NCBI GenBank assembly: GCA_018667205.1
Contig: JABIVN010000027.1
Location: forward strand, 1 to 8,586
Direction of reading: 5' to 3'
DNA length: 8,586 nt
From: Gammaproteobacteria bacterium
GTDB taxonomy: Bacteria > Pseudomonadota > Gammaproteobacteria > Pseudomonadales > Azotimanducaceae
Within the stretch, counting starts at the first letter, position 1; the number at the start of each line of letters is the position of its first letter. The position numbers and the translations under genes are program-made. Below, one piece after another: positions 1-6,013 of this stretch. The notes below the pieces were generated by a model. The model was given only the letters and a program-made list of their open reading frames with translations. It did no database searches and had not been told where the DNA came from.

Positions 1-1313
1 CACACTCCCATGACGATGGCGCCTTCTTTCGCCATCCGGGGATGGAGTTTAAGTTGGCGCAGGGGGTCACCACTGTAGTTGCCGGTAATTGCGGCTTCAG
101 TGCGGTGCCAATCGACCCGTCAGTTGACCCAAGCCGCGCGAGCGGTGGCATACTCGCCGGCCTTGAGGGTTCATTTACAGATTTGGAGGGGTACTTCGAG
201 GCGGCGCTGGATAGAAAACCTGGTATCAACAACATGATGCTGGTCGGGCATAACACCGTTCGAACCTTGGTGATGGGCATGGAAAAGCGGGCCCCCAGCG
301 CCGGCGAACTAAGCGCCATGAAATCGCATGTCAGCAAAGCACTTGAGCAAGGTGCCTGTGGTTTTTCAACTGGACTGATCTATAGACCGGGCCGCTGGAG
401 CGATACCGAGGAAATCATCGCCCTTGCGAGTGCTGCCAACGAATTTGATGCGCTTTACACGACCCATATGCGCAACGAAGGCGACGACTTACTTGAAGCG
501 GTTGATGAAGCACTTAGGATAGGCCGTGAATCAGATGTTCACCTGCACATCTCCCACCACAAGTCAGCGGGCCCAGCGAACTGGGGCAAGGTCGGAGATT
601 CACTCGCAAAAATTGACGCAGCGCTAGCGGCAGGACAACCCGTCACGCTCGATGTATACCCCTACACTGCCGGTAGCGGCAGAATGATCGAGTACTTTAA
701 TCTTGATAACATCAGCCGCGAACTGGCCGAAGTCATTCGTATCGCCAGTTGCCCGGCTTTTCGAGCGTACGAGGGCAAGATGTTAAAAGATATTGCCGCT
801 CAGCAACAGATCGATATCTGTGACCTGACGCTCACCATCCTCACAGCGCCGAAGGGAGACCGTACCATCTGCATCCAGTTCATCATCGACGAGCAGGATA
901 TCGCCACCAACCTGGCCCATAAGGACATGATGGTCGGATCAGATGGCATTCCGGACCTAAAAGGTAAACCGCATCCCAGGTTATTTGGAACTTTCCCACG
1001 CATTCTGGCCAAGTACGTGCGTGAAGATGGCGTATTGACGCTACCAGAGGCAGTAAGGCGGATGACTTCACTGTCTGCGCAGGTATTTGGGATAGAGAAT
1101 CGCGGTCAGGTAAAAGAAGGTTACTGGGCTGACTTGGTGATGTTTGATGCCGCTACCGTAAAGGACCTGGCGACTTACGACGAGCCCAAGACAGAGCCAG
1201 CAGGCATATCACTGGTCGTCATCAATGGAAATATTGGGCTTCAGGATCGTCAACATCGACATGCTGGGTCAGGTAAGATGCTTCGTTTCAATAATAGCGC
1301 ATATGGAGAATAA
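1..1313 (+). CDS. N-acyl-D-amino-acid deacylase (D-aminoacylase), 5' partial
   Basis: This is a zinc amidohydrolase that would remove the acyl group from N-acyl-D-amino acids to give a free D-amino acid and a carboxylate. The reading frame is open from base 3, and the first codons read HSHDD (3-17), the metal-binding motif of the family. The apparent Met at 42 is therefore internal, and roughly the first 60 residues lie outside the window. Counting from that Met, the family landmarks are GNCG with the bridging Cys17, His142 in THMRNEG, His172 in the SHHKS stretch, and Asp301 in GSDGIP. The Cys-to-His and His-to-His spacings (125 and 30) match the known D-aminoacylase ligand pattern. The C-terminal VINGN and GSGKMLR segments complete the small beta domain, so the visible part looks intact. 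The gene ends 2 bp before the next start, which implies an operon. The substrate (acyl chain, side chain) cannot be read from sequence. Family assignment is confident; specificity is not. Confidence -1.
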   Translation, partial: HSHDDGAFFRHPGMEFKLAQGVTTVVAGNCGFSAVPIDPSVDPSRASGGILAGLEGSFTDLEGYFEAALDRKPGINNMMLVGHNTVRTLVMGMEKRAPSAGELSAMKSHVSKALEQGACGFSTGLIYRPGRWSDTEEIIALASAANEFDALYTTHMRNEGDDLLEAVDEALRIGRESDVHLHISHHKSAGPANWGKVGDSLAKIDAALAAGQPVTLDVYPYTAGSGRMIEYFNLDNISRELAEVIRIASCPAFRAYEGKMLKDIAAQQQIDICDLTLTILTAPKGDRTICIQFIIDEQDIATNLAHKDMMVGSDGIPDLKGKPHPRLFGTFPRILAKYVREDGVLTLPEAVRRMTSLSAQVFGIENRGQVKEGYWADLVMFDAATVKDLATYDEPKTEPAGISLVVINGNIGLQDRQHRHAGSGKMLRFNNSAYGE

Positions 1314-1315
1314 AG

Positions 1316-1732
1316 ATGCCTGACGCTTTTGTCATGGCACTGGCAGGTGGTATCTGCATTGGCTTAGCCACGGTTTTCTTGATGATCACGCTAGGGCGAA
1401 TTGGCGGAATCAGTGGCATTGTCTTCTCTGCCGCCAAGAATCATGTCGAAAACCTCTGGGCGATCTTGTTTATTGCGGGCCTCGTGCTTGGTGCCTTCCT
1501 GTTTCACGTTAATTCAGATCGCCCAATCCCAGCATTCGACGTACCTATGCCATTGCTGCTTGCCGGAGGTTTCATTGTTGGGGTGGGCACCAAACTGGGC
1601 AGCGGTTGTACCAGCGGCCACGGTATATGCGGAATAGGCCGATTATCACTAAGGTCGATCATTGCTACCTGCACTTTTATGTTGTTCGGTTTTATTACCG
1701 TCTACACCCGCCTGCACGGAGGTGCCACATGA
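1316..1732 (+). CDS. YeeE/YedE-family sulfur transporter, N-terminal-half subunit
   Basis: This is a 138-residue integral membrane protein of the YeeE/YedE (DUF395) family, whose members import thiosulfate or related reduced sulfur. Hydrophobic segments fall at about residues 5-25, 48-64, 78-93 and 112-130. The signature GSGCTSGHG at residues 95-103 carries Cys98, the type of pore cysteine the family uses to relay sulfur. The protein is half the length of a full YeeE (about 350 residues) and corresponds to the first half. The start is supported by GGAG at 1305-1308, seven bases upstream, and by the 2-bp gap from the deacylase gene. Its stop overlaps the next start as ATGA (1729-1732), so the two halves are probably co-translated and assemble together, like the PmpA/PmpB-type pairs. 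Transport of sulfur compounds is inferred from the family; the actual substrate is unknown. Confidence -1.
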   Translation: MPDAFVMALAGGICIGLATVFLMITLGRIGGISGIVFSAAKNHVENLWAILFIAGLVLGAFLFHVNSDRPIPAFDVPMPLLLAGGFIVGVGTKLGSGCTSGHGICGIGRLSLRSIIATCTFMLFGFITVYTRLHGGAT

Positions 1733-2157
1733 AACTATCGATGGCACTGTTGAGCGGCGTGCTTTTTGGGTTTGGCCTTGCGTTGTCTGGCATGACAGAT
1801 GTCAACAACGTTATTGGCTTTCTTGACCTGTTCGGTGACTGGAATCCAACGCTGGCATTTGTGATGATCGGCGGAATCCTCGTAACCCTGCCCTTCTTCC
1901 AGTTTGGTCTGGGGAAGATTAGGGCGCCACTCTTTGCTGATATATTTAGGTTACCCACGAGAACCGACATTGATGGTCGTCTACTGACGGGCGCCGCATT
2001 GTTCGGAATTGGTTGGGGCCTTGTAGGACTTTGTCCCGGCCCTGCCATTGCTTCCCTTGCTTACTTGAATGTCGATATTATCTACTTTTGCGTGGCCATG
2101 ATGGCAGGCATGTTTGTGACAGATTTCGTGGACGGATTAATAACCGAAAAGTCATAA
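1729..2157 (+). CDS. YeeE/YedE-family sulfur transporter, C-terminal-half subunit (DUF6691-like)
   Basis: This 142-residue membrane protein is the partner of the preceding gene. Hydrophobic segments lie at about residues 3-20, 41-60, 85-112 and 116-133. The GLALSGMT segment (16-23) followed by VIGFLD (28-33), and GLCPGPA (100-106) with Cys102, match the second half of YeeE/YedE proteins. Each half therefore brings one cysteine motif to the pore. I place the start at the ATG at 1729, which overlaps the upstream stop, because GGAGGT at 1718-1723 sits five bases before it and because homologues begin at this point. The frame stays open further upstream to 1606, but that part only shadows the first subunit in another frame. 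No domain is missing relative to separate-subunit versions of the family. Function is inferred from family membership and the tight overlap; substrate is unknown. Confidence -1.
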   Translation: MKLSMALLSGVLFGFGLALSGMTDVNNVIGFLDLFGDWNPTLAFVMIGGILVTLPFFQFGLGKIRAPLFADIFRLPTRTDIDGRLLTGAALFGIGWGLVGLCPGPAIASLAYLNVDIIYFCVAMMAGMFVTDFVDGLITEKS

Positions 2158-2479
2158 TTTCGCCGTCGCACCCAGGCGCGCGCCCGCGGAAGCGTCTTTT
2201 CTGGAGGGTCTCTTTGGGAGGGTCCCTTTGGGAGGGTCCCTTCGGGAGGGTCCGAGGGCCAGTTAAAGAAACCCTATTGTTGGCTCCAGAACTGCGTCCG
2301 ATGGTGAATCGCCGCCTATAAAGTCATTCGGTAATCGCCAGCAGAAACCCGCTTATCAGCGGCAGTAACCTGACTGGCTGACATTTCAAAGCTCCCTCTC
2401 TGCGTCATATCGACTCACCTGGTGCGCGCACATGACGGAGAAAGGGTGGCGTGCTCCTAAAACAAGATAACCGCTCGTA
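2158..2479. other. Intergenic region after the transporter operon
   Basis: These 322 bases hold no convincing gene; short open frames crossing the area have no family features and overlap low-complexity DNA. The first part is GC-rich and contains the palindrome GGCGCGCGCC (2175-2184). It is followed by a 14-bp tandem repeat (2203-2256), listed separately. A small hairpin with arms CCGCT (2349-2353) and AGCGG (2358-2362) around a 4-base loop lies further on. It has no run of T on the plus strand and only a weak one on the minus strand, so I do not call it a terminator. The two flanking genes are convergent, so this region should hold both their transcript ends. Confidence -1.
2203..2256. repeat. 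14-bp G-rich tandem repeat, about 3.8 copies
   Basis: The units are GGAGGGTCTCTTTG (2203-2216), GGAGGGTCCCTTTG (2217-2230) and GGAGGGTCCCTTCG (2231-2244), followed by a partial copy GGAGGGTCCGAG (2245-2256). The copies differ by single transitions, consistent with tandem duplication followed by drift. The 14-bp period is not a multiple of three, so the array is unlikely to be coding. On the plus strand the GGG runs are separated by 7, 1, 7, 1, 7 and 1 bases, which fits the standard G-quadruplex pattern. The CCC runs inside each unit can instead form short hairpins with neighbouring GGG runs. Confidence -1.
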
Positions 2480-3241
2480 TTACAAACGCAATCCTGCGTC
2501 GAGTTCAATAACCCGGCCGCTCAAATACTCATTTTCGAAAATGTACTTCGCGGTATGAGCTACTTCTTCCGGTTGGCCAAGACGCCTGAGGGGAATACCC
2601 GCAGCCATTTTCTCCAACGCTTCCGGCTTCATGCTAGCAACCATTTCTGTTGCGATAAATCCTGGGGCTATCGCCGCCGCGCGGATGCCGTAGCGAGCCA
2701 ATTCCTTCGCCCAGACAGTCGCCATCGCAGCCACCCCTGCTTTTGCCGCTGAGTAGTTAGTCTGGCCCATGTTTCCGGACCTGCTGATGCTGGAAATATT
2801 AATAATACATCCGGCAACGCCTTTCTCAATCATCCTGGAGGCAGCCTCGCGCCCACAGAGGAAAACACCCGTCAGATTTACATCAATGACAGCCTGCCAT
2901 TCAGCGAGCGACATCCGCTTTTCAATCTTGCCATCCTTGAACTTAATCATCAGGCCATCCCGCAGGATACCAGCATTGTTGATTAATCCATGAACCTCAC
3001 CAAAGTCGGCTTCGATCGCGTCAAAAGCCGCAATCACATCATCTTCTTTGGCAACATTGGCCTTGTATGACTTTGCATCGCCGCCTGCGTCTTTACACAA
3101 CTGCACTGCTTCCGCCAAGGGTTCCTCGTTCAGATCGATGAGGGCCAGATTGGCGCCTTCTTTTGCCATGACAATCGCCATTGCGCGACCTAGACCCTGT
3201 CCGCCACCTGTGATGACAATCGTTTTGCCGTTCAAATCCAT
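2480..3241 (-). CDS. SDR-family NAD(P)-dependent oxidoreductase (FabG-like)
   Basis: This is a 253-residue classical short-chain dehydrogenase/reductase, expected to be a soluble Rossmann-fold tetramer. The cofactor motif TGGGQGLG is at residues 11-18, NNAG at 88-91, the structural Asn122 in DVNLTG, and the catalytic set is Ser150, Tyr163 and Lys167 (YSAAK). Asp36 at the end of the second beta strand suggests a preference for NAD(H) over NADP(H). A short charged insertion (KDGKIEKRM, 102-110) before the DVNLTG helix marks a subgroup usually annotated as 3-oxoacyl-ACP reductase or 3-hydroxyacyl-CoA dehydrogenase. The start has AGGAG (complement of 3248-3252) six bases upstream. The gene is transcribed divergently from the acyl-CoA-dehydrogenase-like gene and may share its control region, so a role in oxidising a hydroxyl intermediate of the same pathway is plausible but unproven. 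Substrate unknown. Confidence -1.
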   Translation of the reverse strand: MDLNGKTIVITGGGQGLGRAMAIVMAKEGANLALIDLNEEPLAEAVQLCKDAGGDAKSYKANVAKEDDVIAAFDAIEADFGEVHGLINNAGILRDGLMIKFKDGKIEKRMSLAEWQAVIDVNLTGVFLCGREAASRMIEKGVAGCIINISSISRSGNMGQTNYSAAKAGVAAMATVWAKELARYGIRAAAIAPGFIATEMVASMKPEALEKMAAGIPLRRLGQPEEVAHTAKYIFENEYLSGRVIELDAGLRL

Positions 3242-3440
3242 GTTTTTCTCCTGCAGTCAATCCGCATGCTAAATCGAGGGCGAATAATGCCATTTCAATC
3301 TACGAAATGCACAAAGACCGGCCCATAAACACAATCTATGCCTCAATAAGCTGCACCCAAATACTTCATGGCCCAAAAAAGCGACGATTCGAGCCGATAA
3401 GGGCGTCTGCTTAGACATTTCCTATACACACTTATTTCAT

Positions 3441-3464
3441 TGATTGATCCCGCTTAATCAATCA
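3441..3464. promoter_or_regulatory. Perfect 8-8-8 inverted repeat, putative operator
   Basis: Arms TGATTGAT (3441-3448) and ATCAATCA (3457-3464) are exact reverse complements separated by the 8-base spacer CCCGCTTA. The site lies 73 bp before the start of the flavoprotein gene and 199 bp before the SDR start, in the divergent intergenic region. A symmetric site of this size is typical of dimeric repressors such as TetR or MarR types. No such regulator is encoded in the window, so the binding protein is unknown. The arms could also form a hairpin in RNA, but no T-run follows, so termination is unlikely. Confidence -1.
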
Positions 3465-3537
3465 GCGGATAGGCTTTTCTTTTGCCCGTCCTTCTGCCTA
3501 CACTGTGCTTCACTAGAACAAGGAATAAGGCCGATCA

Positions 3538-4764
3538 ATGCCAAGAGAAGTCCACACGGCACGACTACAAAAAATTGAAGAACTCCGCGACGACATACTA
3601 AAAGCAGGAGATGAAGCACAGGAACTCAAAAAGCTCCCGGAATGGATCATTACCAAGTTAGTTGATGAAGGGTTTTTTCGCTTCGCGCTGCCTACTGAGA
3701 TGGGCGGTGACAATGCCACCTCAATGGAAACAATAGAGATCCTGGAGCATATGGCTGCTATTGATGCCTCCGTTGCATGGAATGTCATGCTGGGCTCCGA
3801 GATCAATGCCATGGCAGTTGGTGGCATGGATCCTGATCTGGCCAAAGAGATTTACCTGGATAACCCTAAGGTTGTCATGTGCGGTGGAGGCGGCCCAGGC
3901 AGCATACCCCCCCGTGCGGAGCGCCAAGCCGACGGCAGCGTTAAGGTCTGGGGTCAATCAACTTTTATTTCCGGCTGTCATAATGCTGATTTTTGTTTTA
4001 TGGGCGCACCACTGATGAAAGGTGATGAGTTGGAAACCGATGATAACGGCATGCCAATCTTCAAAATGTGGTTCATTCCTAAAGATCAGTTTGAGATTGT
4101 TCGTACCTGGGATGTCGCAGGTATGCGAGGCTCCGGCTCAGACGATGTCAAAGTCGATGGCGCAATTGTTCCTGCCAAATATACCGGCATAGATCTCTGG
4201 ACCGTACCAGCACACTATCCAAGTCCTGTTTACCGCATGCCGACAGCGCTGCGTTTGGCTTACAACAAGGCGGCTATCGCCGTAGGCATCGCGAAAGGCG
4301 CACTTGAAGTGTTCGCTGACATCGCCAAGAACAAGATTCCCATGTTGACCTCTGCTTCTCTTGCTAACAGGGGCATTGCTCAGTACCGGATGGGTGTTGC
4401 CGAGGCTACCTACCGAGCATCTCGGGCATGGCTAATGGAATCAATGACCGCGGTCGAAGATGAACTCACCGGAAACTCTGACCTTCCTGGCGCCAAGACG
4501 ACGCAAGACGCTCGACTAGCCTGCACACACGCGGCGAACGAATGTATGAAAGTCGTCGATCTGTTACACAACACAGCAGGTACAACAGGCATGCGAACGT
4601 TCAGCCCGCTAGAAAGAAAGCTCAGGGATTCTCACGGTGCAGCAACCCATAGATGGGTAGCGCATCCACTTTATGAAGATCTCGGAAAAATTCTACTCGG
4701 CATCGAACCAGGGGCAGAGTTTGCGGGCGGAACAGGTGCACCTGTTCTACCAGCACCGAAGTAG
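3538..4764 (+). CDS. Acyl-CoA dehydrogenase-superfamily flavoprotein, probably group D flavin monooxygenase-like
   Basis: This 408-residue protein has the acyl-CoA dehydrogenase fold in the usual order: N-terminal helical domain (about 1-115), middle beta domain (about 116-215) with GQSTFISGCHNADF (139-152) and WDVAGMRGSGSDDV (191-204), and C-terminal helical bundle (about 235-390). The C-terminal bundle looks like the type-2 domain of HpaH/HsaA/DszC-like two-component monooxygenases: HNTAGTTGMR (344-353), then RD (363-364) and His371 near the end, where that group places an active-site His. I see no obvious C-terminal catalytic Glu of classical acyl-CoA dehydrogenases. No flavin reductase partner is encoded nearby, so either one is supplied from elsewhere or the protein acts as a dehydrogenase. 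The start follows AAGG at 3527-3530. The gene is divergent from the SDR, preceded by the inverted repeat at 3441-3464 and followed by a strong terminator. Substrate unknown. Confidence -1.
   Translation: MPREVHTARLQKIEELRDDILKAGDEAQELKKLPEWIITKLVDEGFFRFALPTEMGGDNATSMETIEILEHMAAIDASVAWNVMLGSEINAMAVGGMDPDLAKEIYLDNPKVVMCGGGGPGSIPPRAERQADGSVKVWGQSTFISGCHNADFCFMGAPLMKGDELETDDNGMPIFKMWFIPKDQFEIVRTWDVAGMRGSGSDDVKVDGAIVPAKYTGIDLWTVPAHYPSPVYRMPTALRLAYNKAAIAVGIAKGALEVFADIAKNKIPMLTSASLANRGIAQYRMGVAEATYRASRAWLMESMTAVEDELTGNSDLPGAKTTQDARLACTHAANECMKVVDLLHNTAGTTGMRTFSPLERKLRDSHGAATHRWVAHPLYEDLGKILLGIEPGAEFAGGTGAPVLPAPK
4730..4747. repeat. 18-bp perfect palindrome inside the gene end
   Basis: GAACAGGTGCACCTGTTC is identical to its own reverse complement. 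It lies within the last codons of the flavoprotein gene, 14 bases before the stop codon, and encodes part of a Gly/Ala/Pro-rich tail. It may be a coincidence of codon choice or a protein binding site. It is separate from the terminator hairpin that follows. Confidence -1.
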
Positions 4765-4780
4765 CCGTCTAGCAGGCTCT

Positions 4781-4816
4781 ACAAAAAACGCCCGATTTAT
4801 TCGGGCGTTTTTGTTT
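4781..4816. terminator. Strong rho-independent terminator, bidirectional
   Basis: An unbroken 12-bp stem pairs 4784-4795 (five A, then CGCCCGA) with 4801-4812 (TCGGGCG, then five T) around the 5-base loop TTTAT. The T-run continues into TTGTTT on the plus strand, and the A-run on the left gives the same structure on the minus strand. It starts 16 bases after the plus-strand stop at 4764 and lies downstream of the minus-strand gene ending at 4915, so it can serve both convergent genes. Confidence -1.
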
Positions 4817-4914
4817 GCACTGAAAAATTGCAAGACTTAAAGGTTGAGCGCTATCAACCACTAAGACCAACGCCCACGACTGCACTGCAGTAGGGAAAGA
4901 TAGGCGGGATGTTT

Positions 4915-5928
4915 CTAACGGTTGAGGCTCTGAATCGCAGACGCTATTAAACCTGCGCACTGCGTACTGATTTTCTGCACTAGACACTCGTCATAGCCCT
5001 GCATGCCCGGTGTATGGATGTGACCTGTTAACGTGGCAGCACCGGTTTCCTGAATATACCGGATCACCCTGTACGCAATCTCATTAGATAGGTATCCACC
5101 ACCGCTACCAAGGACAGCGGTTTCAGACTCAAGCGCCGCCAGGCTCTCTGCCTCAAACGCTCCCTGCTCTAGCGTTGTGACCAGTCTGTTGTCGTTAACT
5201 GGAAAATCGCCGACACAATGCTTCATCTCACCGGCGGGTAACGAAAATTCGACAAACTCTGGGCCTGCAAGATGTGGCGGGACAAAAGGTTTTTCCGCCG
5301 ACCCACCACCTACCTGCCTGACATTATCTCTTGTCGATACAGATCGCCGCCTGCCTGGGAATCGCTCCAGGTCAAAGCCCGCTCGACCCATACTGACGGT
5401 GATCACTAGATCCACTTTATCGCTAAAGGTTGCAAGAACTCTTTCAACCAGAAACTCATTAAAGTCTTTATAACGCACTGGAAATATCATCGAACGAATC
5501 TCAGCCGTTCCAGCACCTAACACTATCTGTTGGCATTGATGTTGGAGCGCAATCACAGCGGAGGGATTCCCTTGTTCTATGTGATCGTCCAGATGAAACG
5601 GGTCGAAGCCCGTCACCAGTACACGGTAGCTTGCATCCTGTGAAAATTGATTGTCCAGCATGCCGCGGCTTGCCAGCTCAAACGCCAACAAATCCGAAGG
5701 TTCAGCGCCAAGTCGCCGCAAATGTCGAGATAGTATGAGGCGTTGCCAGTAGAGCGGCCGGTCATCAAATTGATCCTTACCAACGGCGCTTGACCAAAGT
5801 TGATCCCCAACCTGATGAGGGCTCGCCCCAGGTGGCAAGCCTGTATGCCATACTTCTGAGGGAAGCAGAGACCCAAGCGAAAGCTTGGCGGCAGCGAGCC
5901 GTGATTCTTCAATAGAACTTTTTAACAT
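4915..5928 (-). CDS. Pyroglutamyl-peptidase I (C15)-like protein, catalytic Cys replaced by Ser
   Basis: This 337-residue protein has an unrecognised N-terminal part (1-100) and a C15-type domain (about 102-337). The domain starts with VLVTGFDPF (103-111) and NPS (121-123), continues with FPV.Y (149-153), and has Glu188 in DLER at the position of the family's catalytic Glu. His305 in GHIHTPG fits the catalytic His. The segment normally reading Y-x-C-N reads GYLSNEIAY (278-286), placing Ser281 (codon TCT on the minus strand, bases 5086-5088) where the nucleophilic Cys should be. Family enzymes remove N-terminal pyroglutamate from peptides and are about 215 residues long, so this one is both longer and altered. 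It could be inactive, a Ser-dependent hydrolase, or have a binding role. The start at 5928 has no clear Shine-Dalgarno sequence; a 21-codon frame with a purine-rich leader ends across it. The gene is divergent from the Gfo/Idh-type gene. Family call is good; activity is uncertain. Confidence -1.
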   Translation of the reverse strand: MLKSSIEESRLAAAKLSLGSLLPSEVWHTGLPPGASPHQVGDQLWSSAVGKDQFDDRPLYWQRLILSRHLRRLGAEPSDLLAFELASRGMLDNQFSQDASYRVLVTGFDPFHLDDHIEQGNPSAVIALQHQCQQIVLGAGTAEIRSMIFPVRYKDFNEFLVERVLATFSDKVDLVITVSMGRAGFDLERFPGRRRSVSTRDNVRQVGGGSAEKPFVPPHLAGPEFVEFSLPAGEMKHCVGDFPVNDNRLVTTLEQGAFEAESLAALESETAVLGSGGGYLSNEIAYRVIRYIQETGAATLTGHIHTPGMQGYDECLVQKISTQCAGLIASAIQSLNR

Positions 5929-5936
5929 CCGGTAAA

Positions 5937-5950
5937 GTTACACGAGTAAC
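5937..5950. promoter_or_regulatory. Short inverted repeat just upstream of the peptidase-like gene
   Basis: Arms GTTAC (5937-5941) and GTAAC (5946-5950) flank ACGA. In the minus-strand transcript the repeat ends eight bases before the ATG at 5928, where a ribosome binding site would normally sit. It could be an operator half-site pair in this 85-bp divergent region or a small hairpin affecting translation. With only 5-bp arms it may also be chance. Confidence -1.
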
Positions 5951-6013
5951 CCCAGTTCGCAAGGCACGTGTAAACTAAGGATGTCATTTCTCCTCTAAAG
6001 ATAAGCCACAAAC

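Noticed and set aside
1..41. Met at 42 as the true start of the deacylase
   Set aside because: The frame is open to the window edge and the upstream codons encode the metal-binding HSHDD motif, so the gene is cut by the window.
1606..1728. N-terminal extension of the second transporter subunit
   Set aside because: It shadows the first subunit in another frame; the ATG at 1729 has a strong GGAGGT and the family's expected N-terminus.
2013..2321. Small protein gene of about 100 residues crossing the transporter end and the G-rich repeat
   Set aside because: It overlaps the transporter subunit in another frame and then translates the tandem repeat; no family features or ribosome binding site.
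2349..2362. Terminator for the transporter operon or the SDR gene
   Set aside because: The stem is only 5 bp and is not followed by a proper T-run on either strand.
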